55,192 nucleotides of DNA from RGIG8748 sp045539515 (GCA_045539515.1 JAZQFN010000051.1:1-55192); one strand, 5' to 3'. Positions 26,450-35,755 are shown, counted from the first letter of the stretch. Numbers and translations: made by a program. Notes: generated from the sequence alone by a model not told the origin.

Positions 26450-26887
26450 TTAATCATTTTCAACCGACATCATTTTATTTACTCTGGCTTCATGACGTCC
26501 GCCTTCAAATTCATTTGTCAAAAATTCTCTGACAATTTCCTTTGCCAGCTCACTTCCAACAACGCGTCCGCCCATTGTAAGCACATTGGCATTATTGTGT
26601 TGTCTTGTCATTTTTGCACTAAACGTATCGTGACATTGAGCTGCTCTAATACCTTTGTGTTTATTGGCACACATATTCATTCCAATACCGGTTCCGCATA
26701 CAAGAATGCCTTTTTCACATTCGCCGGTTTGAACCTTTAAACAAACAACTTTCGCGATATCGGGATAATCTACGCTATTTTCATCATATGTACCGCAATC
26801 AACGTAATCAACACCAAGACTATCAAGATACTTATTAATTATGGATTTAAGTTCAAATCCACCGTGGTCACAACCAATAGCAATCAT
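26450..26887 (-). CDS. rpiB: Ribose-5-phosphate isomerase B
   Basis: Interconverts ribose-5-phosphate and ribulose-5-phosphate (145 aa, normal length). Features are AIGCDHGGFELK at the N-terminus, the catalytic Cys and anion hole in VCGTGIGMNM, and GGRVVGSELA. It overlaps the tsaB stop by four bases (ATGA). LacB-type sugar isomerases are related, but the sequence and the lack of lac genes favour RpiB. Confidence 0.93.
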   Translation of the reverse strand: MIAIGCDHGGFELKSIINKYLDSLGVDYVDCGTYDENSVDYPDIAKVVCLKVQTGECEKGILVCGTGIGMNMCANKHKGIRAAQCHDTFSAKMTRQHNNANVLTMGGRVVGSELAKEIVREFLTNEFEGGRHEARVNKMMSVEND

Positions 26888-27588
26888 TTTTCTTCCTCCG
26901 TATGTTTGATTTTTTCTTCCAGTTCTCTTTCTGCCTGAGATTTTCTTAAGTAGACCGGGTTAAGTGTGTAAGGGTCATCAAATTGTCCCTCTATTGCTTT
27001 TTTATAGGCGCAGTACGCAGCCGATGCTGCACTGGGCAATAACAAATGATTGGATGCAATTCTCCATCCGGATTCTTTCAAAGCCTCGATGCGTTCCCTG
27101 TGAAGCATGACAGCATCACCGGCGAAAATAACTTTTTTTCCTTGTAATTCAACAAGTAAGTCATCAATGTGCAAATGCCTGTCTTCTAAAATTTTAACCC
27201 CACAGTTATATAATGCATTATATACTTCGTTTCTTCTGGAATCAACGATGGGACAAATTATAAAATCGTCATTATAAGAGAAGTTGTAAGCAATAGCATC
27301 CAGAGATGATATACCTATTATTGGCTTATTTAGCGTCTGGGCAAAAGTTTTAACAGTCGCCATTCCAATCCTTAATCCTGTAAAAGATCCGGGGCCGACA
27401 CATACTGCAAAAACATCAATTTCATCAAGCGACATTCCAAGCATAGATAAAAGCTTTTCTGTCATAGGCAGTATCGTCTGCGAATGAGTTAATTTATTTG
27501 AAATCGTAAATTCACCAAGGAGTTTTTCATCGTTAAGAACAGCAACTGTGGCTGTAAGCGATGAAGTATCCATAGCCATAACATTCAT
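26884..27588 (-). CDS. tsaB: tRNA threonylcarbamoyladenosine protein TsaB
   Basis: Inactive kinase-like partner of TsaD in t6A37 tRNA modification (234 aa). It has MAMDTSSLTATVA at the N-terminus and VCVGPGSFTGLRIGMATVK (about 64-82), the family hallmark. The start overlaps the tsaE stop by one base (TAATG). TsaE is encoded just upstream. TsaD and RimI, often adjacent, are not in the window. Confidence 0.93.
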   Translation of the reverse strand: MNVMAMDTSSLTATVAVLNDEKLLGEFTISNKLTHSQTILPMTEKLLSMLGMSLDEIDVFAVCVGPGSFTGLRIGMATVKTFAQTLNKPIIGISSLDAIAYNFSYNDDFIICPIVDSRRNEVYNALYNCGVKILEDRHLHIDDLLVELQGKKVIFAGDAVMLHRERIEALKESGWRIASNHLLLPSAASAAYCAYKKAIEGQFDDPYTLNPVYLRKSQAERELEEKIKHTEEEK

Positions 27589-28019
27589 TATTTTGCAATC
27601 CCTTCAATGTTTATCTCGCGGTAGTCCTCTCCTACCGAAAGGTCCTTTGTAATGTTGATTTTTATAATATTATCATCAAGAATATCTTCAATAATGTTTG
27701 CCCACTCAATTACCACAACAGCATCTTGTCGAAGATAATCTTCCCAACCTATATCGTACATTTCTTCCGACGATTCAATTCTGTATACGTCGAAATGAAA
27801 AATCGGCAAAACACCCTTGCGGTATTCATTAACAATAGTGAATGTGGGACTGGAAATAACATCTTCAATTCCAAGGCCTCGGGCAAGTCCTCTTACAAAA
27901 GCAGTTTTACCGGCACCGAGATCACCATCAAGGGTAATAATATCTTTAGGCTTCAAATGCTTTGATATTTCAAAAGCAATTTGTTCGGTTTGATCTGTTG
28001 AAGTTGAAATGTATTTCAT
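27588..28019 (-). CDS. tsaE: tRNA threonylcarbamoyladenosine ATPase TsaE
   Basis: Small P-loop ATPase (143 aa) driving the TsaBDE complex for t6A. Walker A is GDLGAGKTAFVRG (about 33-45), followed by SPTFTIVNEY and HFDVYRIES, and VIEWA (Walker B-like) further on. GGAGG is 4 bases before the ATG. It follows fhs by 12 bases. Confidence 0.94.
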   Translation of the reverse strand: MKYISTSTDQTEQIAFEISKHLKPKDIITLDGDLGAGKTAFVRGLARGLGIEDVISSPTFTIVNEYRKGVLPIFHFDVYRIESSEEMYDIGWEDYLRQDAVVVIEWANIIEDILDDNIIKINITKDLSVGEDYREINIEGIAK

Positions 28020-28031
28020 ATATCCTCCATA

Positions 28032-29702
28032 TCAGAACAGGCCAACTATTTCTCCGTCGTCTGTTATATCAATATTGTTAGCAGCGGGCGTTTTAGGAAG
28101 ACCGGGCATAGTCATTATATCTCCGGTAAGGCAAACCGCAAAACCTGCTCCGTTTGATATATTAACATCTCTTACAGTAATGTCAAAACCAGAAGGTGCA
28201 CCAAGCAATGCAGGGTCATCTGATAATGAATACTGTGTTTTTGCCATACATACCGGAACCTTATCAAGTCCCAAAGACTCAAGTTGCTTTATCTTTTTGA
28301 GCGCTTTAGAGGTATAATTTACTCCGTCAGCACCATAAATCTTAGTAGCTACAGTATATATCTTATCCTGAATTGACATATCGACATCATATATGGGAGA
28401 AAAATCACTTTGTTCGTTATCAACTGTATCACAAACAAGTTTTGCCAGTTCAACGCCGCCTTCTCCGCCATGCTCAAACACTTCGGACATAGCACACTTA
28501 ACACCGTTTTCCTTGCAATAATTAATAACAAAATCTTTTTCTGCATCTGTGTCGGTAAAGAAAGAGTTTACAGCTACTATTACAGGAACATTATACTGTT
28601 TCATATTTGAAATATGTTTACCAAGATTTGCAATACCCAACTTAAGAGCATCAAGATTTTCATCTTTAAGCATATCTTTTTTTACGCCGCCATTATACTT
28701 AAGAGCTCTTATTGTAGCAACAATTACAACTGCATTGGGCTTAAGTCCGCCAAAGCGGCACTTAATATCAAGGAACTTTTCTGCACCAAGATCAGCTCCG
28801 AAACCAGCTTCGGTTATAGTATAATCTGCAAGTTTTAACGCCAGTTTAGTTGCAAGAATACTGTTGCAGCCATGGGCAATGTTTGCAAAAGGTCCACCGT
28901 GCATAAGGCAAGGTGTATTTTCCAAAGTCTGCACAAGATTAGGCTTGATAGCATCTTTCATAAGTAAACACATAGCACCCTCAGCCTTTAAATCATGAGC
29001 CGTTACGGGCTTACCGTCATAAGTATAGGCAACTATAATCTTTGCAAATCTATTCTTTAAATCCGTAAGATCAGAAGCCAGACAAAGAATAGCCATAATT
29101 TCAGATGCAACGGTAATCATAAATCCGTCTTCTCGCGGAACTCCGTTAATTTTACCGCCTAAACCGATAACAATGTTTCTTAAAGAACGGTCATTCATAT
29201 CCATTACTCTTTTAAATACAATGGATGTAGGATCAATTCCGAGTTCATTTCCTTGTTTAATGTGGTTGTCCAGCATTGCAGCAAGAAGGTTGTTTGCAGC
29301 AGTTATAGCATGCATATCACCGGTAAAGTGGAGATTTATATCTTCCATGGGTACTACCTGAGCATATCCGCCACCTGCAGCACCACCTTTAACGCCCATT
29401 ACAGGACCCAAAGATGGTTCTCTTAATGCAATAATGGCATTCTTTCCAATTTTCTTCATTGCCTGACCAAGACCAACCGTTGTTGTGGTTTTACCTTCGC
29501 CTGCAGGCGTCGGATTTATGGCAGTCACAAGTATGAGTTTACCGTCTTTTTTATCTTTTAACTCATCAATAACTCCAAGGTCAACCTTAGCCTTATACTT
29601 TCCGTAGTAATCAATCTGATCTTCGGTTAAACCGAGATTTGCAGCAATTTTGCCTATGTGCTCCATTTTAGCATTCTGAGCAATCTGAATGTCTGTAAGC
29701 AT
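28032..29702 (-). CDS. fhs: Formate-tetrahydrofolate ligase
   Basis: Joins formate to tetrahydrofolate with ATP (556 aa). Strong signatures are TAINPTPAGEGKTTTTVGLG (P-loop), REPSLGPVMGVKGGAAGGG and FANIAHGCNS. It supplies 10-formyl-THF for Fmt and purines and is also a step of the acetogenic methyl branch. No other Wood-Ljungdahl gene is visible, so acetogenesis cannot be claimed. GGGGGA lies before the ATG. Confidence 0.97.
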   Translation of the reverse strand: MLTDIQIAQNAKMEHIGKIAANLGLTEDQIDYYGKYKAKVDLGVIDELKDKKDGKLILVTAINPTPAGEGKTTTTVGLGQAMKKIGKNAIIALREPSLGPVMGVKGGAAGGGYAQVVPMEDINLHFTGDMHAITAANNLLAAMLDNHIKQGNELGIDPTSIVFKRVMDMNDRSLRNIVIGLGGKINGVPREDGFMITVASEIMAILCLASDLTDLKNRFAKIIVAYTYDGKPVTAHDLKAEGAMCLLMKDAIKPNLVQTLENTPCLMHGGPFANIAHGCNSILATKLALKLADYTITEAGFGADLGAEKFLDIKCRFGGLKPNAVVIVATIRALKYNGGVKKDMLKDENLDALKLGIANLGKHISNMKQYNVPVIVAVNSFFTDTDAEKDFVINYCKENGVKCAMSEVFEHGGEGGVELAKLVCDTVDNEQSDFSPIYDVDMSIQDKIYTVATKIYGADGVNYTSKALKKIKQLESLGLDKVPVCMAKTQYSLSDDPALLGAPSGFDITVRDVNISNGAGFAVCLTGDIMTMPGLPKTPAANNIDITDDGEIVGLF

Positions 29703-29703
29703 T

Positions 29704-30186
29704 TTATTTTCCCCCTTTGTAAATCAAGCACACAGCCTGTGCTGAAATGCCCAATTCTTCGCCTTCAAAACCTAATTTTTCTGTAGTTGTAGCTTTTACA
29801 CTCACACATTTAATATCAACATCAAGTGCATCAGCAATATTTTTCCTCATCAAATCAATATATGGTGCAAGTTTGGGCTTTTGACAAACAAGTGTGGAGT
29901 CCACGTTTGAAACAAGATAACCCTCACTTGATACAAGCTGATTTACTCTTTTCAGAAGCATAATACTGTCTGCGCCTTTGTAAGTCTGGTCACTATCCGG
30001 GAAATGCTTACCGATATCTCCCAGAGCAAGTGCCCCTAACAAAGCGTCCATAATAGCATGTACAAGCACATCAGCATCAGAGTGGCCTATCAGTCCTTTT
30101 TCATAAGGAATATTCACTCCTCCGAGAATAAGCTTTCTATCCTCCCCAAGCCTGTGAACATCATATCCGCTTCCAATTCTAAACAT
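29704..30186 (-). CDS. ispF: 2-C-methyl-D-erythritol 2,4-cyclodiphosphate synthase
   Basis: Fifth enzyme of the MEP isoprenoid pathway (160 aa). Motifs: FRIGSGYDVHRLGEDRKLIL (metal Asp and His), GHSDADVLVHA and DIGKHFPDSD. ATG 30186 is used since GGAGGT lies 8 bases upstream, within the end of ispD; the two genes overlap by 8 bases. A longer frame would begin well inside ispD. Confidence 0.96.
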   Translation of the reverse strand: MFRIGSGYDVHRLGEDRKLILGGVNIPYEKGLIGHSDADVLVHAIMDALLGALALGDIGKHFPDSDQTYKGADSIMLLKRVNQLVSSEGYLVSNVDSTLVCQKPKLAPYIDLMRKNIADALDVDIKCVSVKATTTEKLGFEGEELGISAQAVCLIYKGGK

Positions 30187-30859
30187 CGAGCAACACCTCC
30201 GCAATAGCCAAATCATTATAATTGGTTATTTTAATATTACTGCTTTGGGCCTCAATAAGTCTTATCCTGTAGCCGTAATTTTCAGCAAGCATACAGTCGT
30301 CTGTGCCTTTATAACTGTCAAACACAGCATTTTTGTGGCACTTCAGAATAATATCTTTTTTAAAACCTTGTGGAGTTTGTACAGACCACAATTTACTTCG
30401 ATCTACAGTACCATCAACAAATGTTCCATCTTCAGAAAATTTGATTGTATCAACAACTTTAGAAGCCAATGCACAACAATCATATTCGAGTAGTGTTTCA
30501 CAACATCTAATGATGTCATTTACACTAACTATAGGTCTTGCGGCATCATGAATCAATACGTATTCACTTTGGATTTGTTTAAGCCCTTTGTAAACACTTT
30601 CCTGCCGATCCGAACCGCCTTCAACAATTGTGGTTACCTTATTAAAATTAAAACTTTTAACAAGATCATTGCAATACACAACATAATCTTTGTGGGTTAC
30701 AATTACTATTTCATCTATAAGGCCACACATTTGGAATTTGGAAATAGTATACGAAATAACGGGTACATCATTAATTTCGACAAACTGTTTCGGAACCAAA
30801 GATCCAAACCTGGAACCACTGCCCCCGGCAGCAATTACAACACCAAATTTTTTACTCAA
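30179..30859 (-). CDS. ispD: 2-C-methyl-D-erythritol 4-phosphate cytidylyltransferase
   Basis: Third enzyme of the MEP pathway (226 aa): transfers CMP to methylerythritol phosphate. It has VVIAAGGSGSRFG (CTP-binding loop), KQFVEINDVPVI, HDAARPIV and TPQGF. The start is TTG 30859, with GGAGG 7 bases upstream. It is separate from IspF here, not fused as in some bacteria. Confidence 0.95.
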   Translation of the reverse strand: MSKKFGVVIAAGGSGSRFGSLVPKQFVEINDVPVISYTISKFQMCGLIDEIVIVTHKDYVVYCNDLVKSFNFNKVTTIVEGGSDRQESVYKGLKQIQSEYVLIHDAARPIVSVNDIIRCCETLLEYDCCALASKVVDTIKFSEDGTFVDGTVDRSKLWSVQTPQGFKKDIILKCHKNAVFDSYKGTDDCMLAENYGYRIRLIEAQSSNIKITNYNDLAIAEVLLDV

Positions 30860-30875
30860 AGGAAAGCCTCCAATT

Positions 30876-32372
30876 TTATACTAAAAAACAATTTACAGCA
30901 TCAATCATTTTATCTTTTGCATATACTTTATCAAATCGTATTTCTTTATCTTTGAGTTCAGCAAGCGATGAAGGAATAGATATATTACCTTTATGTGATA
31001 AGATATCAAGAAGTTCAAATTCATCATAAGAATCGCACACTATATTACTGTCTAAGGCTTCAATAACACTTTTGTTGAATTTAAAAGGATTTGCTGTTGA
31101 AGCAATAACCGTTTTAGTATTATCACCGGTCAGGGTTTGATAATCGTTGTAAACCTTTACGGCAACAGCGGTGTGTGTATCACAAACATATCCGTATTCA
31201 TCAAATATTTCGGATATTGTTTTCTTAGTCATATCATCATCACAATAACCTGCAGAAAAATCTGTTTTAATTATATTAAATACATTCTCCGGCAATTCAT
31301 ATTTACCATCAGTATTTAAGCTATTCATACATTTATTGACAAGAGAATCATCAAAACCGGAAGCAATATAAATCAGCCTTTCCAGATTTGACGAAATAAT
31401 AATATCCATAGATGGAGAAGTAGTTGTGTAGAATTCCCTGTTTCTGTCATATACTCCTGTATTTAAAAAGTCAGTAAGAATATTATTTTTATTAGATGCG
31501 CAAATAAATTTATTAACCGGAAGTCCCATACGTTTTGCAAAATATGCAGCAAGTATGTTTCCAAAATTTCCCGTGGGAACACATATATTTATTTTATCGC
31601 CCAATGCAATCTCATTATTTTTCAGCATATCACAATATGCACTGAAATAATAAACTATCTGAGGAACAAGTCTTCCCCAGTTTATTGAGTTGGCGCTGGA
31701 AAAAGCAAAACCTTTTTTTGAAAGCTCCGTTTTATATTCATTATCAGTAAAAATCTTTTTAACACCGGTCTGAGCATCATCGAAATTGCCCTTAACAGCT
31801 GCAACAGAAACATTTTTTCCTTCCTGAGTTACCATCTGCAGCTTTTGAATCTCAGAAACGCCGTCTACAGGATAAAAAACCTGTATTCGTGTGCCGTCTA
31901 CATCTTTGAATCCTTCAAGAGCAGCTTTGCCGGTATCTCCGGATGTTGCCACAAGAATAACAATTTCCTTATCCTCTCCGGTCTTTTTTACAGCTTTTGT
32001 AAGAAGATGCGGAAGAATCTGCAAAGCCATATCCTTAAATGCACATGTAGGCCCATGCCAAAGTTCAAGCATATACATAGTGTCGTTAATCTTTTTTACA
32101 GGTGCAACTTCTTCTACAGGAAATTTATCGAATGAATATGCCTTTGAAACACACTCAAGGAGTTCCTCATCTGAATAGTCGGTAAGAAATTTGCCAAGTA
32201 CTGCCTTTGCTCTCATTTGATAACTTAATTCTTTCAAAGCTTCTATTTCAAAAAGTTCCATAAAAGGAATTGTTTCCGGAACAAAGAGGCCACCTTCTGC
32301 AGAAATACCCTGCTTAATTGCCTGTGCCGAGTTGATTTTTACAGTTTTATTTCTTGTGCTTTGATACTTCAT
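30876..32372 (-). CDS. thrC: Threonine synthase
   Basis: PLP enzyme (498 aa) converting O-phosphohomoserine to threonine. The PLP lysine is in GPTCAFKDMALQ; SGDTGKAALEG and NFGNILAAY (phosphate-binding) follow. The N-terminal YQSTRNK start is typical of the long threonine synthase class. ATG 32372 is 10 bases after GGAGG; a GTG two codons earlier is possible. It is the first gene of an 11-gene operon. Confidence 0.95.
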   Translation of the reverse strand: MKYQSTRNKTVKINSAQAIKQGISAEGGLFVPETIPFMELFEIEALKELSYQMRAKAVLGKFLTDYSDEELLECVSKAYSFDKFPVEEVAPVKKINDTMYMLELWHGPTCAFKDMALQILPHLLTKAVKKTGEDKEIVILVATSGDTGKAALEGFKDVDGTRIQVFYPVDGVSEIQKLQMVTQEGKNVSVAAVKGNFDDAQTGVKKIFTDNEYKTELSKKGFAFSSANSINWGRLVPQIVYYFSAYCDMLKNNEIALGDKINICVPTGNFGNILAAYFAKRMGLPVNKFICASNKNNILTDFLNTGVYDRNREFYTTTSPSMDIIISSNLERLIYIASGFDDSLVNKCMNSLNTDGKYELPENVFNIIKTDFSAGYCDDDMTKKTISEIFDEYGYVCDTHTAVAVKVYNDYQTLTGDNTKTVIASTANPFKFNKSVIEALDSNIVCDSYDEFELLDILSHKGNISIPSSLAELKDKEIRFDKVYAKDKMIDAVNCFLV

Positions 32373-32408
32373 AGACACATTACCTCCAATTTTAAATATA
32401 CACTATAT

Positions 32409-32437
32409 ATTCTAATACATTTTTGCTTAAAAGTAAA
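32409..32437 (-). promoter_or_regulatory. Probable sigma-A promoter before thrC
   Basis: On the minus strand: TTTACT (32432-32437), a 17-base spacer, TAGAAT (32409-32414). It lies after the tyrS terminator and about 35 bases before thrC. The match to consensus is moderate. Confidence 0.55.
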
Positions 32438-32488
32438 GGGTTTTGAGGAAATTTGTTCATTTAAGTAAAATCATTTTTAAACAAAGAA

Positions 32489-32519
32489 ATCCGGATGTTA
32501 TCAATACTAACATCCGGAT
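32489..32519 (-). terminator. tyrS terminator
   Basis: A perfect 12-base-pair hairpin (ATCCGGATGTTA paired with TAACATCCGGAT, seven-base loop), followed on the minus strand by TTCTTTGTTT. It starts six bases after the tyrS stop. Confidence 0.85.
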
Positions 32520-32524
32520 CAAAA

Positions 32525-33742
32525 TCACTTAAGTACTATCTTGTGGAAAGTCTTCTTACCTTTTTTTATTATAAATTCGCCGTCCTTAAAAGTATCGGCT
32601 GTTACAGCATAGTTAAAGTCTGCAATTTTTTCATTGTCTATGCTTACACCACCCTGCTGAACAAGACGTCTGCCCTCACCTTTTGAAGGAATAAGACCGG
32701 CAATAAGCATAATATCAAGAATTGTCTTACCAAGATCTTCTGCAGTAATCTCTGTGGTAGGCATATTAGCATTGTCGGAGCCACCGCCAAAGAGTGCCTG
32801 TGCAGCTTCCTGCGCCTTTCTTGCTTCTTCTTCACCGTGTACAAGCTTGGTTACTTCGTATGCAAGTACTCTCTTTGCCTTATTAATTTCAGCATCTTTA
32901 TATTCTGCCATCTTATTTATTTCTTCAAGAGGAAGGAATGTTAAAAGTTTTAAGCATTTAATAACATCAGCATCATCAACGTTTACCCAATACTGATAGA
33001 AATCATATGGAGATGTCTTGTTAGCATCAAGCCAAAGAGCACCGCTCTGTGTCTTACCCATTTTCTTACCTTCGCTGTTGGTAAGAAGAGTAAATGTCAT
33101 ACCATATGCCTGCTTCTGGTCTTTTCTTCTGCAAAGTTCAATACCGCCGAGAATATTTGACCACTGGTCATCACCGCCAAGTTCAAGCTGACAGTTATAC
33201 TTACGGTTAAGCATCAAAAAGTCATAACTCTGCATGAGCATATAGTTAAATTCAAGGAATGAAAGACCTTTTTCAAGTCTTTGCTTGAAGCACTCTGCTG
33301 TAAGCATTTTGTTAACAGAGAAGCAAGCTCCTATATCTCTTAAAAACTCAACATAATTAAGATCTAAAAGCCAATCGGCATTATTAACCATAATAGCTTT
33401 GTCGTCGGAAAAATCTATTACTCTGCTGAGCTGCTCTTTAAAACGCTCGCAGTTGTAATCAATGGTTTCCTTTGTCATCATTGAACGCATATCAGTTCTG
33501 CCGGACGGATCTCCGATATGACCGGTACCGCCACCAACAAGTGCAATAGGTCTGTGACCGGCATCCTGCATATGCTTCATAACAACCATCTGTAAGAAAT
33601 GACCTACATGAAGACTGTCCGCTGTGGGGTCAAAGCCAATATAAAAGGTAACCTTTTCCTTACCAAGAAGTTCCCTTACTTCCTCCTCGTGAGTTACCTG
33701 AGCTATAAGCCCACGTTCCTTTAATATGTCATAAACATTCAT
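32525..33742 (-). CDS. tyrS: Tyrosyl-tRNA synthetase
   Basis: Class I synthetase charging tRNA-Tyr (405 aa). It has YIGFDPTADSLHVGHF (HIGH motif as HVGH), GGDDQWSNILGG (tyrosine-binding) and KMGKTQSG (KMSKS loop). An S4 RNA-binding domain follows at the C-terminus (SKGEGRRLVQQGGV). ATG 33742 has GGAGG 8 bases upstream. The promoter at 33776-33804 leaves a leader of only about 27 bases, so no T-box is present. Confidence 0.96.
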   Translation of the reverse strand: MNVYDILKERGLIAQVTHEEEVRELLGKEKVTFYIGFDPTADSLHVGHFLQMVVMKHMQDAGHRPIALVGGGTGHIGDPSGRTDMRSMMTKETIDYNCERFKEQLSRVIDFSDDKAIMVNNADWLLDLNYVEFLRDIGACFSVNKMLTAECFKQRLEKGLSFLEFNYMLMQSYDFLMLNRKYNCQLELGGDDQWSNILGGIELCRRKDQKQAYGMTFTLLTNSEGKKMGKTQSGALWLDANKTSPYDFYQYWVNVDDADVIKCLKLLTFLPLEEINKMAEYKDAEINKAKRVLAYEVTKLVHGEEEARKAQEAAQALFGGGSDNANMPTTEITAEDLGKTILDIMLIAGLIPSKGEGRRLVQQGGVSIDNEKIADFNYAVTADTFKDGEFIIKKGKKTFHKIVLK

Positions 33743-33775
33743 TATGAATACCTCCGCGTGTAAAATGCTTTGTTT

Positions 33776-33804
33776 ATTATACAACATAAAACATAATATT
33801 TCAA
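33776..33804 (-). promoter_or_regulatory. Sigma-A promoter of tyrS
   Basis: On the minus strand: TTGAAA (33799-33804), a 17-base spacer, TATAAT (33776-33781). The short distance to the tyrS start excludes a leader riboregulator. Confidence 0.75.
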
Positions 33805-33808
33805 GTAT

Positions 33809-34306
33809 TTATAAAAACCTTTTTAATAATCTTGCCATAACATACCTTCCCGTTTGAGCAAGCAATATATCGTAGAATGCAAATACAGCTACACCTGCAA
33901 AATACAAAATCCACCAGACATAAGGAAGTGTTCCTTCAAACAAAAGAACGAAGGAAAAATACACAGCAAAAAAATAAACAGAATAAGCAGCAAATTTTAT
34001 AATTAATGCTGAAATAAATTTACGTGTGTCAATATAGCATTTAAGTACAGGATAATTACCAAAACATACACCAAAAGATAAAGTAATAAGTACTGAACTC
34101 AGTGATGTAAAAAACACGGACAATGCAGCTGACGCGGCATAACATATCAGTGCCGTCTTCTTGTCGGTAAGGAAAGCCAGCATATATATTACCAGAGATG
34201 AAAGAAAGAGCAACGCAGCCTTACCGGTGGGTAAATACACAGAACCTGCCAGAAGCAACAAGCACAATGCCGCTCCCATACCACCATAAGCAATTTTTCT
34301 CTGCAT
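33809..34306 (-). CDS. Unrecognised five-helix membrane protein
   Basis: A 165-residue hydrophobic protein with about five membrane segments (roughly residues 6-24, 29-47, 52-80, 97-122 and 130-152) and a basic C-terminus (ARLLKRF). No family motif is recognised; size and layout recall small transporter S-components, but that is only resemblance. ATG 34306 is 8 bases after GGGAG. It is third in the DUF5685-DnaJ operon, 20 bases after the dnaJ-like gene, and probably works with those products at the membrane. Confidence 0.65.
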   Translation of the reverse strand: MQRKIAYGGMGAALCLLLLAGSVYLPTGKAALLFLSSLVIYMLAFLTDKKTALICYAASAALSVFFTSLSSVLITLSFGVCFGNYPVLKCYIDTRKFISALIIKFAAYSVYFFAVYFSFVLLFEGTLPYVWWILYFAGVAVFAFYDILLAQTGRYVMARLLKRFL

Positions 34307-34326
34307 AGTATTCACTCCCGACTACA

Positions 34327-34914
34327 TTAACAGCAGCTTATAAGGTCGCCGCCCATACATTCGCAACAGCAATCTGCACACAACAAGCCCTGACAGAAAT
34401 CACAAGTAGAGCATCCGCCTTGAGGATATCCCTCGTTGTAGCTTTGAGTTGTGTAGGTACTGCGTCTCATATCCATATTTGCTTTGGCACTACGGTATTC
34501 CTCGTTATAAGGATCGGATTTACAAGCCACGGAAAAGTGCTGATACGCCATATCGTGCCATCCGCGCTTTTGCATAATGACACCCATCAGATAGTGCCAT
34601 TCTGCATTTCTAACCGCCATTGAGTTAAGTGCGTTAACTGCTTCACCGAGTCTATTATCATTAATAAGGCTTCTTACCTGATTGAAACTTGCATACTGTC
34701 CCTGTTGACCGGAGGCAGAATATGAACCTCTGTTTTTAAAAAGTTCATCATAAGCCCAATTTATCTCCTGCAGTTTTTCACTTGCAAGATCAGCAAGTGG
34801 GTTATTCACATATTTATCGGGATGATATTTCTGCACAAGTGCTCTGTATGCATCTTTAATTTCATCTTCGGTAGCATTTGTTCTTACGCCAAGTATTTCA
34901 TAAGGATTTTTCAT
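34327..34914 (-). CDS. J-domain protein with a cysteine-rich tail
   Basis: A 195-residue co-chaperone-like protein. The J domain covers about residues 1-62 (NPYEILGVRTNATEDEI, HPDK motif). A middle helical region (about 85-150) resembles a tetratricopeptide pair. The last 30 residues contain ten cysteines (CSTCDFC, CADCCCEC, a final CC). It lacks the Gly/Phe and CxxCxGxG modules of DnaJ, so it is a specialised J protein. Its start overlaps the DUF5685 gene by 17 bases. The tail could bind metal or form disulfides. Confidence 0.85.
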   Translation of the reverse strand: MKNPYEILGVRTNATEDEIKDAYRALVQKYHPDKYVNNPLADLASEKLQEINWAYDELFKNRGSYSASGQQGQYASFNQVRSLINDNRLGEAVNALNSMAVRNAEWHYLMGVIMQKRGWHDMAYQHFSVACKSDPYNEEYRSAKANMDMRRSTYTTQSYNEGYPQGGCSTCDFCQGLLCADCCCECMGGDLISCC

Positions 34915-35755
34915 TTTTTATTTCCTTTCGTAAATTACATTGATTTATTATCATATCACACTTGGCTCTTAATCCAAGGTAAATAATATTATCTAATATA
35001 GCTTTATTACGCACAATACAAATATTTTTGTAAATATCAGCTATTTCAGCGAGGGTAAAATAAAGGCTGTCTGAAACCTGAGATTTTAATTCATCGTTAA
35101 AATCACCCTGATAGTTGTACTGCATAATAGCCGGATTGTAATTATTCTCTTTAAAATCCTTTTCCATATCATCATATGCATCCATAAGGTAAATTAATTT
35201 GCCTAATTCATAACCGAAATCGGAAATGGATTCATCGTAGTACGCAAACATATGCTTCATTACATTTGCAAATTCATGTGCAACTTTGTAACATATATCA
35301 CATTTGGTTTCTTCAAGAAATTTCAAGCGGAGCAAGGAATCCGATATGTTTTTACAAAGTTCCGGATAACGTGCAATGATTTTTTTAGCTCTGCGTTTAA
35401 ACGGCAATATGGCAAATCTGAATTTTAAATTTCCGGAATCATCAATATCATCTTTTAATTTATAGTAAGAAAAAATGACATTCATATCAGCAGCAAAAGT
35501 CAAACCGGAGTTGGCTTTTACTATTTTCTTTTTACCAAACTTTTTTAAACATCCTTCCTTGGCAAACACCGGTTCAGCTTCGCTTAGGCTGTCCAAAAAA
35601 ATCGCCAAAAATGTAAAATCATAATTCAACCCAAATCTTGCCAATTGATTATGGTTTTTTCCTATGGTTTTACACAAACCGCAATAATAAGCTTTATATG
35701 TATCATAATCTTTAATTTTTAATTCATCTTTAAAAACATTTACATATCCAAACAA
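34898..35755 (-). CDS. DUF5685 family protein with isoprenoid-synthase-like Asp motifs
   Basis: A 285-residue helical protein of the uncharacterised clostridial family DUF5685 (start MFGYVNVFKDELKIKDYDTY). It has YYCGLCKTIG (Cys25, Cys28) and further cysteines at 69, 134, 152 and 155. Two Asp-rich helices, DDIDD (102-106) and LMDAYDDMEKD (190-200), are spaced like the two metal sites of squalene/phytoene synthases. No catalytic activity is established. The start is TTG 35755 with GAGG 8 bases upstream. It is first in the three-gene operon and has its own promoter. Confidence 0.75.
   Translation of the reverse strand: MFGYVNVFKDELKIKDYDTYKAYYCGLCKTIGKNHNQLARFGLNYDFTFLAIFLDSLSEAEPVFAKEGCLKKFGKKKIVKANSGLTFAADMNVIFSYYKLKDDIDDSGNLKFRFAILPFKRRAKKIIARYPELCKNISDSLLRLKFLEETKCDICYKVAHEFANVMKHMFAYYDESISDFGYELGKLIYLMDAYDDMEKDFKENNYNPAIMQYNYQGDFNDELKSQVSDSLYFTLAEIADIYKNICIVRNKAILDNIIYLGLRAKCDMIINQCNLRKEIKNEKSL

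Noticed and set aside
28032..29702. Evidence for acetogenesis from fhs
   Set aside because: Only the formate-tetrahydrofolate ligase is present; it is also used for purines and formyl-Met, and no other Wood-Ljungdahl gene is in view.
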